Shown: positions 10,836 to 23,700 of the stretch, piece by piece | How positions within the stretch are numbered: position 1 is the first letter of the stretch | Layout: each line of letters begins with the position of its first letter | Source: Bugula neritina | Taxonomy: Eukaryota > Bryozoa > Gymnolaemata > Cheilostomatida > Bugulidae | Assembly (NCBI GenBank): GCA_964035545.1 | Contig: OZ037765.1 | Location: 11,836,698-11,900,697, forward strand | Direction: 5' to 3' | Length of the DNA stretch: 64,000 nucleotides | Made by a program: the position numbers and the translations under genes | Notes under the pieces: generated by a model | Told to the model about the DNA's origin: nothing | Database searches by the model: none | Seen by the model: the letters and a program-made list of their open reading frames with translations, nothing else

Positions 10836-11559
10836 CAACTTCAACTCAAATTCAAACTTATTAATCTAATAACTCTTTGCATTTAAAGATTATTTGTTAT
10901 TGTATGCTTGTCACTTAAAGTTAATAATTATGCAATATGGAGGCTTACAGCTTATAACCCTAATAGGACTATTATAAAAAAATATTACAATAATATTTAT
11001 ATTAATGCTATAATAATAGCACTACAAAACTTCGAACTCTAGCATTGAAATGCGGAACTAAATTAGCAACATAATAAATCCAAGTTCTTTTCAAATTAAA
11101 AACATATAAAACTTAGAAACTACAAATTTAAAAAATATATATTGAAAAAATTATAAAAACAAACTGAATAAAATAATTGTTGTAAAAACCAAGCACAGCT
11201 TTTTTTGTGTAAATTTGCAGTGTGTTGTTGCTGGAATATTGCATTACACGTTTAAAAAGTTTGTGTTGTCACCGGAAATATACACGACTACATTCACGTA
11301 GCTAGTAGCCGTAGTAAGTTTGCACATGGAATTCTTATTATTTATGTTAGATGCCTCTGCCACCAGTGCATTTAGCTTTTAGTTTTACAGTGGCATGTTC
11401 GTTCATTAGTTTCATTAAATTAAACAACATTTGTTGTCACTAAATACATAGTAAAATATTTGAAGTAAATTTTACATTTTATTCATTATATTTAATTGTA
11501 TTATCAATATTATTATTCTATTGACTTTGAGTGTTATACTTATAGTTATACTTGTAGTT

Positions 11560-12270
11560 ATTACTTATTCAGTTATTGCATTTTGATTTAGTAAATGATT
11601 TACTATGTCTATTGTCTATTAGTATTACTATTACTATTAGTATTAGCCGAAACTTTAAAGTGAAACTCCAAGTCAAACTGGCAAACTCAAATAATTATTT
11701 ATTATAAAGTAAAATTTTAAACAATCAACATTAACTGATTAAGCCTTGAGCCTGAGGTATTTAAATTTATATTAATGTATATTTTCTCATCATTTAGTTT
11801 TAAGGGTTATTTTATTATTTCATTTTTAATATAAATTAACCTTGAATTATGACATTGACTAACACTAATACTAGTAATACTAATAGTAATCTGTAATGTA
11901 ATAGTAATACTAATAATATTTGAGTAATATTGATAGTAATAATAATAGTAAATAAGTAACACATACAATTTAGTAATAACTAATTATAACTTAAATTTGA
12001 CGAATAACCTATAACTAATAACACCAAGTCTAACTTTAAGTATGTATTATAATTACATTATTATTATAACTATTAAGTCTATAATTATAAGTACATTTTA
12101 ACTAACTAAATCAAAATGTAACTTAGTGGTACTATTACATTTTCATTTTGATTTACTTTTAGTTTTACTATTACTATATTATTATTAGTATTAGTATCAC
12201 TGTTACGTTAGTGTTAGTAATAGACTTAGTAATACTAATAGTATTAGTATTATTGTTACTGAGGCATTAT
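11560..12270. repeat. Degenerate triplet (ANT)n array, second block
   Basis: Runs of TATTACTATTAG, AATACTAATAGTAAT and similar triplets dominate 11600-11660, 11860-11960 and 12160-12260, separated by plain AT-rich sequence. No coding potential is seen. Confidence 0.6.
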
Positions 12271-12449
12271 TAATACTAATATAAATATAAATTTAATAAA
12301 TTGCTCAATTGATTTGGTTGTATATACTATCACAATGAATAATGATAATAATAATGCGTTTTAAGTAAAACTAAATTTATTAATGTATTAAATCAATACT
12401 TTTACTTGGTAAACAAATTGAACAGTAGTATTAGGATCTTGATATATAG

Positions 12450-12632
12450 GGAGCAGCCATGGTCTAGGGGTTAGAGCGTTTGCCTAGTAAACATGAGGTC
12501 ATTGGTGATGTTAGGAAGAGAACCCAGTCATAAATGTTCCTGTGCCTCATTTAAATAAGTCCTTAGCCCGCTTTAACAAAAACCCTTTTCATCAGGGGTT
12601 TCTCACAGGGATAGCGACTATAAACTTGCGTG
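12450..12632 (+). mobile_element. tRNA-derived SINE, copy 1
   Basis: The 5' end has a pol III A box (TGGTCTAGGGG) at 12460-12470. The body ends ATAAACTTGCGTG. A perfect 23-bp target duplication flanks it at 12427-12449 and 12633-12655, proof of retroposition. It shares full-length similarity with 20507-20721 but lacks about 30 bp containing the B box, so this copy is internally deleted. There is no A-rich tail. Confidence 0.88.
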
Positions 12633-12655
12633 AGTATTAGGATCTTGATATATAG

Positions 12656-13360
12656 AATATGATAACTTTCCACTAATGCCTTTTTCTCTAGGCTCTATTT
12701 TTCATTCCTACCTTCCAGGCATACTAATAAGGCTAACTTAATTGTAAAATTTGGGTTGGTTCTTCAAAACTAAGGTCCTAAAACATTGAAAGCTTTTAAA
12801 AACCATAGTTTTACAAAGTCTCACGAATATAGTAATGCAAATCTCTAAGATCGTAGTGTTGAGATAAAAGGAACTGCAGTATCTTTGTTGTGGGTAACTC
12901 AGCTGTTTGGAAAAGTTGACTTTTCCACCTTGTGATTAAAAGCTAGTCAGATTACCCAGTCTACGCATTACTTTACTTTTCTAAAGCCTTTTGCTCATCA
13001 AATAGGTCTAGCTATAAGGAATGAATGGTTGGTAATTTGTGAATACCTGTTCCTAATTAATATATGTGCAGCTGCCATATTATAAATTTATGATTAATGT
13101 CTTAATTGAAATGTTTAGTGTATCTGTGTAATCTTTGTGAAAGGAGTCAAGATTATTCTCCATTGTATTGATATGGCAAGACAATTATGTTTGTGCTTAT
13201 GTTCATATCATCCGAATAACCAGTTGAGTTATTCTTATATGATACTAGAGAAAAGCATATCTAAATTATAACATGGTCATCAGCTTCAGACTTTTTTGAC
13301 AAAAGAATTATTAAAGTGAGATTTGAGACATAATGGATGGTTGAAAATTTTTGTTCAATT
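12656..13360. other. Upstream region/5' intron of SSR2
   Basis: AT-rich with no repeat I recognise. It ends in a good 3' splice site (TTCAATTGTAG, AG at 13363-13364) seven bases before the SSR2 ATG, so at least part is probably a 5' UTR intron. Confidence 0.5.
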
Positions 13361-13370
13361 GTAGGTCAAC

Positions 13371-14407
13371 ATGCATTCACTCGCTCTCTTGGCACTTTTA
13401 ATTGGCTCATCAGTAATTACCGCACAAGATGATGTCTCTGCTAATTTGCTAGTATCCAAAACTATCCTGAACAAATATGTTGTCCAACATAAAGATATTA
13501 CTGTAGAATACAACATATATAATGTAGGAGATGGGTAAGCATTTTTTATTTCTAATTAGTTGCAGAATAATTTTCCTTGGTTTGTAATACTTGCACATTG
13601 TGTAACACTTCATAACTTCCAATGTATTAATTCGAATGTAATTGTTATAAAATATTTTTATAAACTTGTTTCGCCAGGAAATATTGTATATAAAAAGGCA
13701 TTTGTTATTTAGGCCTGCACACAATGTCTTGCTACGTGATGCAACATTCCCTCCATCTGATTTCAAAGTAATTGCTGGTATGCCAGAAGCCAAGTGGGAT
13801 GTCATTGCTGCTGGTGCCAATGTAACCCATGCTCTTGTTGTGGAGCCACACAGACCAGGATACTTCAACTTCTCCTCCGCTGACATTACTTACAAGACAA
13901 TTGAGAACACCGATGAGGTTCAGGTGAGTTTTCATCTTGTAATTGCAGAAGAAAACATTTAATTTGCTACTTTGCAAGTTATCCAGTTTAAACTATTTCA
14001 ATATATATACATATCATGATGTTGTGTCTTTATTTGCAGATTGGATACAGTTCAGCACCTGGTGAAGGAGCTATCTATGGCTTGGAAGATTATGAACGAG
14101 TTTTCTCTCCTCACATAGTAAGATTATTACCATTATAAATCCCTCATTGTTTTAAAAAATAAAATCTTCTAGCTGTTCTACATTAGGTTTACTACATTAT
14201 AATGTATCATTTTCTAAGTTGTCATACATAAACAGAAATTTACATTGCATGTCTATTTAGAAAAATTCTTGATCACTTGCATTTGTCTTGTTATTGTAGG
14301 CGGATTGGGCAGTAATTGCTTTGATGACCGTGCCAACTCTTGCATTTCCATACTTCTTGTGGCTGAAAAGCCATACACAATACAGTGGAAAGAGCAAGAG
14401 AAGCTAA
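13371..14407 (+). CDS. SSR2: SSR2 / TRAP-beta, translocon-associated protein subunit beta
   Basis: This is a single-pass ER membrane subunit of the translocon-associated protein complex, which sits beside Sec61 and aids entry of nascent chains. Coding exons are 13371-13534, 13713-13923, 14040-14117 and 14300-14407, all with GT-AG borders. Joined, they give 186 codons, against 183 in human. The N terminus MHSLALLALLIGSSVITAQ is a signal peptide. The conserved lumenal block VEYNIYNVG crosses the first intron region. Two N-glycosylation sites, NVT (about 91) and NFS (about 107), lie in the lumenal beta domain. The membrane span WAVIALMTVPTLAFPYFLW is near the C terminus, followed by a short basic cytosolic tail ending KSKRS. 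An AG splice site just upstream of the ATG indicates a non-coding first exon. Confidence 0.95.
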
Positions 14408-14539
14408 TTTCCAAATATAGTTCTTAGTATAAATTGTACACAGAGTCCTTATTTGCATTAATATAGTTGTTATAAAACTATTGATACATTTTATATTTTC
14501 ACTTTCAATTGTAAAGTAGCTAGTAAATATTAACCAGTT

Positions 14540-14545
14540 AATAAA
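14540..14545 (+). terminator. Poly(A) signal of SSR2
   Basis: AATAAA lies 133 bases after the SSR2 stop. It is the only canonical hexamer in the short gap before THNSL1, which ends on the opposite strand. Confidence 0.6.
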
Positions 14546-14699
14546 TTGTCTCTACTCTCCCAAAGTATTTGTTTAAAAACATGAACTGTATTATACATGA
14601 ACAGATTGAGGAGAATAGTTTTAAAAATTAGATAGAGACTTGTTTAAAAACAGCACTACAAAATCAGCAATGCTAACAAAGTTTTTTATAGGGCTATTG

Positions 14700-14705
14700 T
14701 TTATT
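14700..14705 (-). terminator. Poly(A) signal of THNSL1, overlapping the stop codon
   Basis: On the minus strand the last codons read ATA AAA TAA AC, so AATAAA includes the stop codon (14701-14703). No other minus-strand AATAAA is seen before SSR2 exon 4. Confidence 0.5.
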
Positions 14706-17700
14706 TTATCTGAGAATCCTGCCTTGATATAAACTTCTCAATCTCGGCTATTATATGACTTTGTTTGGCTTCCAAAACCTGTAATGCAATTTTGACCAGG
14801 TTTACCAACAACAATAAAATATATCACCAAGAAAAGCAATGATAAATTATTTTTTGATAAAATGTATGCAAGATTTTATATTATAATAGCATGACTCTTG
14901 CCATATCCACATATTGCAGCTCAAATATTAATGGTATAGGAAAGAGCTGTAGTTGATCATTTACCTCTGTATGAATTCGAGGAAGTGCTACATCTTCTGC
15001 CAAACGATGATGTTTTTTGGGGAAATCTGATAAGGTCAATGCATTGGCCATGAGATCATGAGGCTTTGAAGTAGCAGAGCTTTTCTGAATGTCAAAACTA
15101 TCCAGAATAACTTCAGAAAATTTTGAAAAATGAGCTGTAGCAGCTATTACTACTGGTACTTCACTGCCCAATGACAACTGATCAGCTACATTTTTGGCTA
15201 CACCTGTGTGTGGATCCATCAAGTAGCCTAAAAATCATGATCATGATTTATATTGAGCATTTGTCAGAATAGTAAAATGCACTAATAATTAATAATGTAA
15301 ACTCAATGATATTAACAAGAGAGAATAACAGTTATATGCCATAAAATACTTGCCAGTTCGTTTGAAAACATCTTTTATTGTATGGAGACTTTCATCACTA
15401 GAGCACCATCCAGTCAAAAAATCTTGTTGAATAGTTTGAAACAGCTATAACAAAAGTGAAACTTGAGCATGCACAAGAAATATTTGATATACAGTACATC
15501 AGGATAGTTATAAGATACGAAAAAAATTATAAAAACTTTTTTCCATTATTATTCTATAATTTAGTCACTTTTACAAACCAACCCATAAAATTGACTGGAA
15601 TATTTTCCTCTTTGATGTGACATCAGGACAAAACGTCAGCTTAACATGTGAGAAGCCTCGAGTAAATTTAAAAGAACATTGGTGAAGTGTTAAAAGGCAC
15701 AACGGACTATGTTTCTTTCCAGTTGGCTTTAAATGTTGGTGAAAAAAACCATAGTGCATCTTTAAAAAATGCAGCAAATGATAGCACCAAGATATATTTG
15801 TATTAAAGAAACATAAGTGCAGTAAAACTACTTTACCATAATTTATACATTGAATAGTTAAGAAGACAGGCTATAATTGTATTAACTAATTTTCTTACTT
15901 CACTTTTACAACCAATCTCAAACTTCTGGTGTTTTTGCAGATCATCAAACAGATTGGCTGTTGAAATCCTCTTTTTACCAGCTTCAAAGATGTATCTCTC
16001 TAAATTTGAAGACTTCAGTATATCAATAGCTGGTGATGCTGTTTTATGAAGCTAAAAAAATTGTTAATGAGAACTTGACAGAATATTATGTTGACGAATG
16101 CGATTATTTGAGTGTGTATAAATTTATGAATATTAAACCCATAACTTTACAATGATATTTTCATTGAATGCAAAAATATTTACTACTAATATGCATATGA
16201 TAACTTTAACTTTTCTCAACATTAATAAAGATGCAGGGTTGTAGATGTAAACTTACAACTCTAGTTGAAATGTTGTACTCTCCACAAGAAAAAAAATCAT
16301 GGACTACGTTGTTTTCATTACATGCTACGACCAAATTTCTGATAGGGATCCCCATTTTCTAAAATTTACAATATAAAACATGTTAACAAAAACTATTCAT
16401 CAGGTAGAATAATGCATGTTTCACAGTAAAACATTGAGTAGAGCAAGTCAACAGCTGTTCTGCCAAGAGATTGCTGTTGAATCATAGAATAGAGATTATT
16501 GGTTAAAATGAGTAGCACAATGACTGTGCTTTTGTGTATAACTTATGCGAACAATAAAATATGCCCATTGCATACTGATGTGGCTAAAATAGGTCTAAAA
16601 TTTACTATCTACCTTCGCGTAGTATGCACCAAGAATGTTGCCAAAGTTTCCTGTAGGTACACATACATCAATTAGTTGTCCCATAGGTATGTGTCCATGT
16701 TTTACCATTAGGAGGTAAGAAAATGCATGGTAAACAATCTGTGGTAAGAGGCGAGCAAAGTTGATGGAATTAGCAGAGCTGAAACATACCAAGACATTAA
16801 GAAGTTGATAGTAGGTAAAATGGCAAGCCTGTTAGCTTTTTACTAGCCACTTCTTATGAAATAATGCTTGCAAAACATAAAATAAATTTGATTTTTTGGT
16901 TTACTCAATGTAAAATTTTAGTTTAGTCTCTTCAAAGAGCAGACATAAATGTAAAAAACTATGAGCACCAATACTAGCAAAACTCTATTATATTTTTCTA
17001 AAACAATATTTATTCAACACAACAAGTTTCAAGTCAAAATTGAAATGAAGCACAATCCCATAAGGTTTTTATATTAAATAGCAGTGAAATTGAATGAAAG
17101 AAAATCGTACTAAAATGTTTTAATACTTAAGGACTATTAAACTCATACATACCTTAACCGATATCCAAACTTATCAGCATATAACGATTCTAATTCCTTA
17201 TTTTCAAATATGCTTTTTATAGCACTTTGACAAAAGTCAAAATCTCCTTTAATTCCTGCAAATGTAACCAAAAGTCATAAGAAAATGTCCCTATTTACAA
17301 ATATGGTATGACATTATAATACAAAAATAGTCGCACAATTTTAGGCATAAATATTTACCATTGGCATAAAAATGAGAAGTGCACCTATCAATAGTTGTCA
17401 AGTGCCCCTATTTACTGCAATACTATTTTCATCTTATAAAAGCATAACTAGCTTTGAAGTAGGTGTTTTACATGAACAGTGATTAGTGTATAGCCAGTTG
17501 GGAAAGATAACATTAATTAGTCACTATACAAATAATTGGTAAAATTCTTGTAATAATTAGCTTCAAGGTAAAAAACTACAAGTAATTAACCACATACCAC
17601 AGGTTTTTTTCTAAAAATTAATTTTTGCATCCTAATGGTTTATATTCAAGGATTCAGTTTAAAAAAAAATTGAAATTCATCGCGTCAAAACTCTATAAAC

Positions 17701-20700
17701 ACTCTGAAAAACATCTTGAGACTTGATACATACCTAAAGCCTTACAATTAGGATGATCGAAACTGGTTAATTGGGCTTTTTGAATAGAACTTATGCCATC
17801 TTCAGGAAATAGTACTATCACATCAGTGTTGTCTACAACAAAAGTTTGTGTTACAATTAACTGCAACTGTGCATCTAGTGGAGTTGTTCGTACAACTTTA
17901 GATAGATAGGATCACTCTGCAAACACTGCACTTCTATTGCTTTAAACTATGCAAATGAATTTTTCATTCGATGTTTGAGAAGAGTTGCATCGAATGAAAC
18001 CGCCAATCATAAGTTAATTCGAAAACCTCAACCACAAATCCATCCGCATGAGCATCTGTACAGATCCATTCGAAGCAATGGAAACACAGTAATAGTGTGG
18101 TGAAGTTATTTACAAGCCACATATTTTGCTCACCAGTATGTCTTGAGAAAGCGTTCATCACTGCTCCTCCTGTATCCCCAGAAGTGGCAACCAACACCAG
18201 TGACCTTAAATACCACAACGAAACATAAACACACTCATATCATGCACCTTTTAGTAAATGAAGAAAGCTTTAAGTAATGTCAGTATATTATTATGAGATC
18301 CTTAATACTTGTAGTCAACCTTAGAAGGCAAACCAGATACACATCTACTATGCAGAAATCAACTGGTTGTTATGATTAGGTCATGCAATGGAAGTCAGCA
18401 CAATAGTAAGCAGTTATTGCAGAGTTCAAAAAGCTATGGGCTATAGCACCTCCACTTTATCTTCTGCATAATGGAAAATGCTTTTAAGTCACATGCCAAA
18501 TTTTAGGCCTGCAATGAATGATTAACTTGTTCCCTACATGTTAGGCATTGTGTTTCTGTAAGCTTGTATTTCGTTGCATATTATTTTAATTCTCACTTTA
18601 AGGCATTCTTTTCCATTTTGGAGGCATAGTTAAATATTTTTGCAGTTAGTTGAAGGGCCATGTCTTTGAAAGAGGCTGTTGGCCCATGGAATAGCTCCAA
18701 CAAGTACTGGTTTCTTTCGAGTTCAATAACTGGGGAGACATCTTTGCTTGCAAACTCGTCCCCAGCATACGTTTCGTCAACAAATGAGCGCAATTTCTAC
18801 AAATAAATATCAATAGGATCCGTAAGTAGTCTTCTAAATGTGAAAACAGCAAATACATAAATTCCTAAGAATGCTAGTGTATATATTTTTATTTCTGACA
18901 CCCTATTTAAATAAAAGAGGTACTTTTTTTGAGAAAATACTAGGGTTTATTAACTACAAATAGTGGAGTTGAAATAGATAGAACTTCCTTGTCTAAAAAT
19001 TAAAGTAATGTAAAGATGACAATTATCACAAGCACTTATAATATATAAGGTACACAAACCGTCTGATGTATGTCATCCGATGATACCCATTGCTCTAATA
19101 TCCGCAAAGCACATTCATTATAAGGCAAATCTATGAGTCTTTGCCATTGACCGTGATTCATATAAGGATGAGCATAGCTTGCAACAAAAAGCCCTCCATC
19201 TGGTGCTAACCCTTGAATAGCTACGTTTAGAAAGTTATAGATCTTTGAGAAAGATTTATCTCGAGTTGAAATATAACCTACAACAACAGTAACGTCAACG
19301 TAAGCACACATATAACTAGCAACAGTGTAATTGGAATTTATCTTGCCGTTTAAATACCAAACAATGAAAATATGGTAAAACTGAAATATCTACATAAATA
19401 TGTTTAATAAATTGGAACTTTACCTTACCTGACTTAGCCTGAAAGTTTGTGTAAGCCTTATATACTTTCTCGGTAATCGATGAAACAGTGTCATTAGGTT
19501 CACATATAACTCTGATGTCATAGTGCTTTTCATAAAACTGTCTCCGACAATGCAATATATCTTCCATGTTAGCATCTAATTACCAGAATTTCTATTAGTT
19601 CTTAAACGAAATAGAGCTAGTAAAGTCTTTTAACTGAAAGTAAACTAAAAAATGAAAGCATAAAATAATGTTGAAACAGAGAGATGAGTGACTGAGCATG
19701 AAGTAAATGGCACTTGAAAACTTAAACTCTTAACAATATACAATGTGTACAACAGGGCACGAGATTGTAAAAAAAAATATATAAAGAAATTGATGTAATA
19801 TATTACATTGATTTCATTGCTTCAACACAAAGGTAGAACGATAAAGAATGAAAGTTAGGTAAATAAAATTACCTTCATTGAATCCCACAATCCTATTGAC
19901 CTTCATAGCCGACAGTCGATTCAGAATATCATTTTCATAAACATCCAGATATATGATAACTCCTACATGTTTACAAAACGCACTCAATATTAATTCTGCA
20001 TGAGCTCCATGGCAAACTCATCTTCCTCACAAGTGCAATCTATTTCAATGGCTACAAAACTATAACAATACCTCATAAGCATGTTGACTCTACCAAACTA
20101 AATTACATCATTGTAAATTCAACTGTAGATGCAAATCAAGCACCTCGACATCTTATAATGGCGGAATGCTTGACATGGATACCAAACAGAAGTCCAGGCT
20201 AAAGATTAATGTGCACCAACCTGGTATCAGAGAGGTGATTTTATAGCACATACCTAATCTTTTGGCATGAGCCATTGCATCATCATTTATTGGTTGAGAA
20301 CCTGTTAATGCCACAACAGTTGTGACTGGCTTAAACTCCAAAAATACCTGAGCTTCCAATTCTAAAAATGCTTTGTCTCCAACTTCTGCCAACTGCAAAT
20401 GAAAAAAGTTTGAAATGTATCTAAGAGAGATCTATGTAGTCTGTGAATACCACTACCACAGGTGAGTAAATGGAAAAACAAAGTAAATGCATATACTCAT
20501 TTTACAAGGAAGCAGCCGTGGTCTAGGGGTTAGAGCGCTTGCCTAGTAAACACTAGGGCTTGAATTCGAGCCCAGACAAAGGCCATTGGTGATGTTAGTA
20601 GAGCATCCAGCCATAAATGCTCCTGTGCCTCATTTAAATAAGTCCTTATACACTTTAACAAAAAACCTTTCCATCAGATGTTTTCTCAAAGGGATAGCGA

Positions 20701-23700
20701 CCATAAACTTGCGTGAGTTTAAATATTCATTTTACATTGGTTGAAGTATCCTGATAAAACTATTAGTGGGGGTGCCAACATGCAAAAATGGGCGGGTGGA
20801 GCACATCAATACTAACCTTTGTTGCTATATATCACTGCAAAGCCAACATTCTACTGATCTCAGATCTGCGAGTACCTTTTTTGTATCTGGGGGGGTTCTC
20901 TCGTGAGAGGGGTGGATATACAGGGTTCAGCATTTTTCAAGGGGGGACTATGGAACTCTAAATATTTAATTTTCTGAGTAGTTTAAGTTTGACATTAAAA
21001 ATATTTTCAAGGAATGTTATACACATATGAAACTTTCTCTAACAAAAGTTTGGACCAAAAATAAAAAAGTGGGCGGAGCCTATAATATGACAAACTACAT
21101 TTTTGCATATGCCGGATATTCTCTAAACTGCTACTTTTCTGTTCTAGCATTTAGAATGTTGATTTTTGGTATGAAAATACTCTATTGTGTTCTAATAATG
21201 CTCTCCGATTTTCATTACGTTCTGAACTATATAACATCTTTCCCAACCATGACAAATAAAAAACATAAAACGGGAGTTATCTCCTCCGTTAAAAATTATT
21301 GCATTTCTACCCAATAATATTGCTCTTTGTTGATAGGAACAACATCAGCATGATAAAAATGTATTCTTAGCGTATTTATATTAGCTTATTGACTTATTTT
21401 CAATCATTGATTACGATCAATACTATTGAGTATTAATATTCAATATTTACTGTATAAATTGAGTGTCAGCAATAATTAACAGACCACTAATATTCGATTT
21501 TTTTATCCATAAGTATAGTAACATAAAATATGGCTCATAAAAAAGTAATATTATGATTTCAGCATCACAAGCAATTACTATGCTCTTTTATATCAGATAT
21601 TGGTAGACATTTGTAATTGTATTTATTTATAAATAAGATAGTATTTAAAATTTTAATTTACAATAGATCAAGCTTTATTACAAAGTTTTGTTATCTCTAG
21701 CGTTTATATACCAAATTAAATATATTATAACTCTTCATCAGAACTGTGTTTGTTGCCATCATCATCATAATCAGGCTCTTTGTTTGAAAAAGAAGACTGG
21801 CCACTTTCGTTGTTGCAATCGAAACATTCACATAAACCACAGCATTTCATCATCAGGCGCTTGCATTTGCATGCTTTACTCTTACAGCCTGCTTTTTTGC
21901 ATTTACATGCTGTTAAAATCACATCTGCGTTGCTCTCAAAATCATATTTTATTGGAGTCAAGTTGGTATCCCAACCATGGTCAAAAATTGGCTGATGAAG
22001 TAAAATAGGTGTAAAAGAAAGTTGCCAAAGTGTAACTTGATAATTGGCTCGTTTTACGTGATATTCTAGGGAATTCCTACTAGGTGGTAGCTGTGCTTCA
22101 CTGGAGACATTTTTTAAAGCCAATATTTTATATCTTGCTTCAGTAATATCATCATAGGCACCATATAGGTTGGAGACAAATCATTCACACTCTAAGTATG
22201 TTTCTTCTGATACTGGGGACCAATCATTAGAACCTAAAGACAGATTATAGCTTTCCTTTTCAAGTACCTCCAAAGCACGCTTTTTAGATATTCGGAAGAT
22301 AGAACTTACTGAGTCACAACCTGTAAGTGCATGGAGTGATAATAGATTCTTGAGAACTTTTTGTAGATTTTTTTGGCTGATTCAAAAAGAGACATATATC
22401 TTCTGTGACTCCCCATTCCAACGAAGATTACTACATCTTTATTAGCCTGCTCAGTTAAAACATTACTAAGATGATGTTAAGCGCAATAATAGCAACATTG
22501 GTATCTACTGATCTTATTACTACCAAATCGTAATCACTCAGTGCATCAGCTGCATGAAGGATTAATCTCAAGTCTGCTTCATCATGATTGGATTTCAATT
22601 TGTTACAATTTTAACGATAATGGTTTTGCAGAACACAGACTTCTTTGGCGCTACACACTAAAAATGTACCAGCTGGAATTTTCTCAATATGTCTTCTCCA
22701 TGCACCTTCACTATGTAATCTACCAACTCATTTTTGTTGTGAATATTGCTCAGAAAAGCACTCCAGTTTTTAGGAACAGGCAGGTTGTTATGAATAATGG
22801 AAATAGAGCACATCTATTGGGCACCCCGTCTAATACGCTCTTGTGCTTTAATTGATGTTTCAGAATACACGTCAAACACTACATCAACCTTTGTATATCC
22901 TTTGCCACATTCAAGAAATATTTCCAACATCTTCAGAGCATAGCTATAAAAAGTGCCTGATGTTTTTGTCGAGTGAAGTATGCACATACCATCAATAATG
23001 ATCGATTTGTTGGTGGACAGTTGACTATCATCATTGGAGACCCTGTTTCCAAGATATTTCTGTTCCAAAATATGCATTAGTTGCAATTTGCATGTTTTTC
23101 TCATCTGTCCGTTTTCAGTAAATAGAGCAAGAGGAATGGGACCAATTTTTTTCTCTAGAACTGTATGCAAATCTTTGGCACTTTTGGCACTTATGAGAAG
23201 TTTAGCAAATGATATTTTAGGAACATTTGGTTTAATGGCCGGTTGAAGTGATTTAGCCACAAAGTCAAAGGAAGGGATTTTAAGCCGGTGAATAGCAGTG
23301 TAAAATGGTTTTATTGTATTCAAAAGTCTATCTTGAAAAAACTTTTGAGCCATAGCAGTCACTATTGACAAGAAGGTCTCCGCATCGGGACTTACTCCAG
23401 TAGCAATATTAATAAGTTCAGTTGAAGTATTGCTAAACAACTTAACATCAAACTGCTGCAATGTAAAAAGAATTGCTTGTGTATCAATCTCATCCGTCAT
23501 AGTTGTAATGATTGTGTATTCCTTGTGTAGTGTTGATGACTGTGAGGCTATTTGGCAAAAATCCTTTTGCAAAGAAAGCAGTTGGGCTCTGATATGACTA
23601 GTTAAGAATCATTTTGTCCGAGCTTCTTCATGGTTGCTAATGCCAATAATGCCTCCAGATGTTTTACTGTCTCGGTTCAAAGTTTGCTCCAAGACTTGAT

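Larger units (their letters stand above)
9987..12426. other. AT-rich intergenic region between NUBPL and SSR2
   Basis: I support no protein gene here. NUBPL and SSR2 diverge from this region, so both promoters should lie in it or in 12656-13360. A possible 5' exon end with donor CGTA/GTAAGT near 11308, after a CCGGAAAT ETS-like site at about 11271, is only suggestive. Two triplet-repeat arrays are listed separately. Confidence 0.5.

Noticed and set aside
10641-10886. 81-codon Ile/Leu then Ser/Thr/Asn frame
   Set aside because: Produced by the triplet array, with no start context or homology.
12450-12632. Functional tRNA gene
   Set aside because: A box present but no cloverleaf. The 23-bp duplication and second copy show a SINE.
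13449-13886. 145-codon minus-strand frame across SSR2
   Set aside because: Antisense of SSR2 exons 1-2, without homology.
21027-21317. 96-codon open frame in the left arm, with its twin at 25376-25666
   Set aside because: Both copies exist because the arms are inverted duplicates. No recognisable motif, and conservation is explained by recent arm identity.
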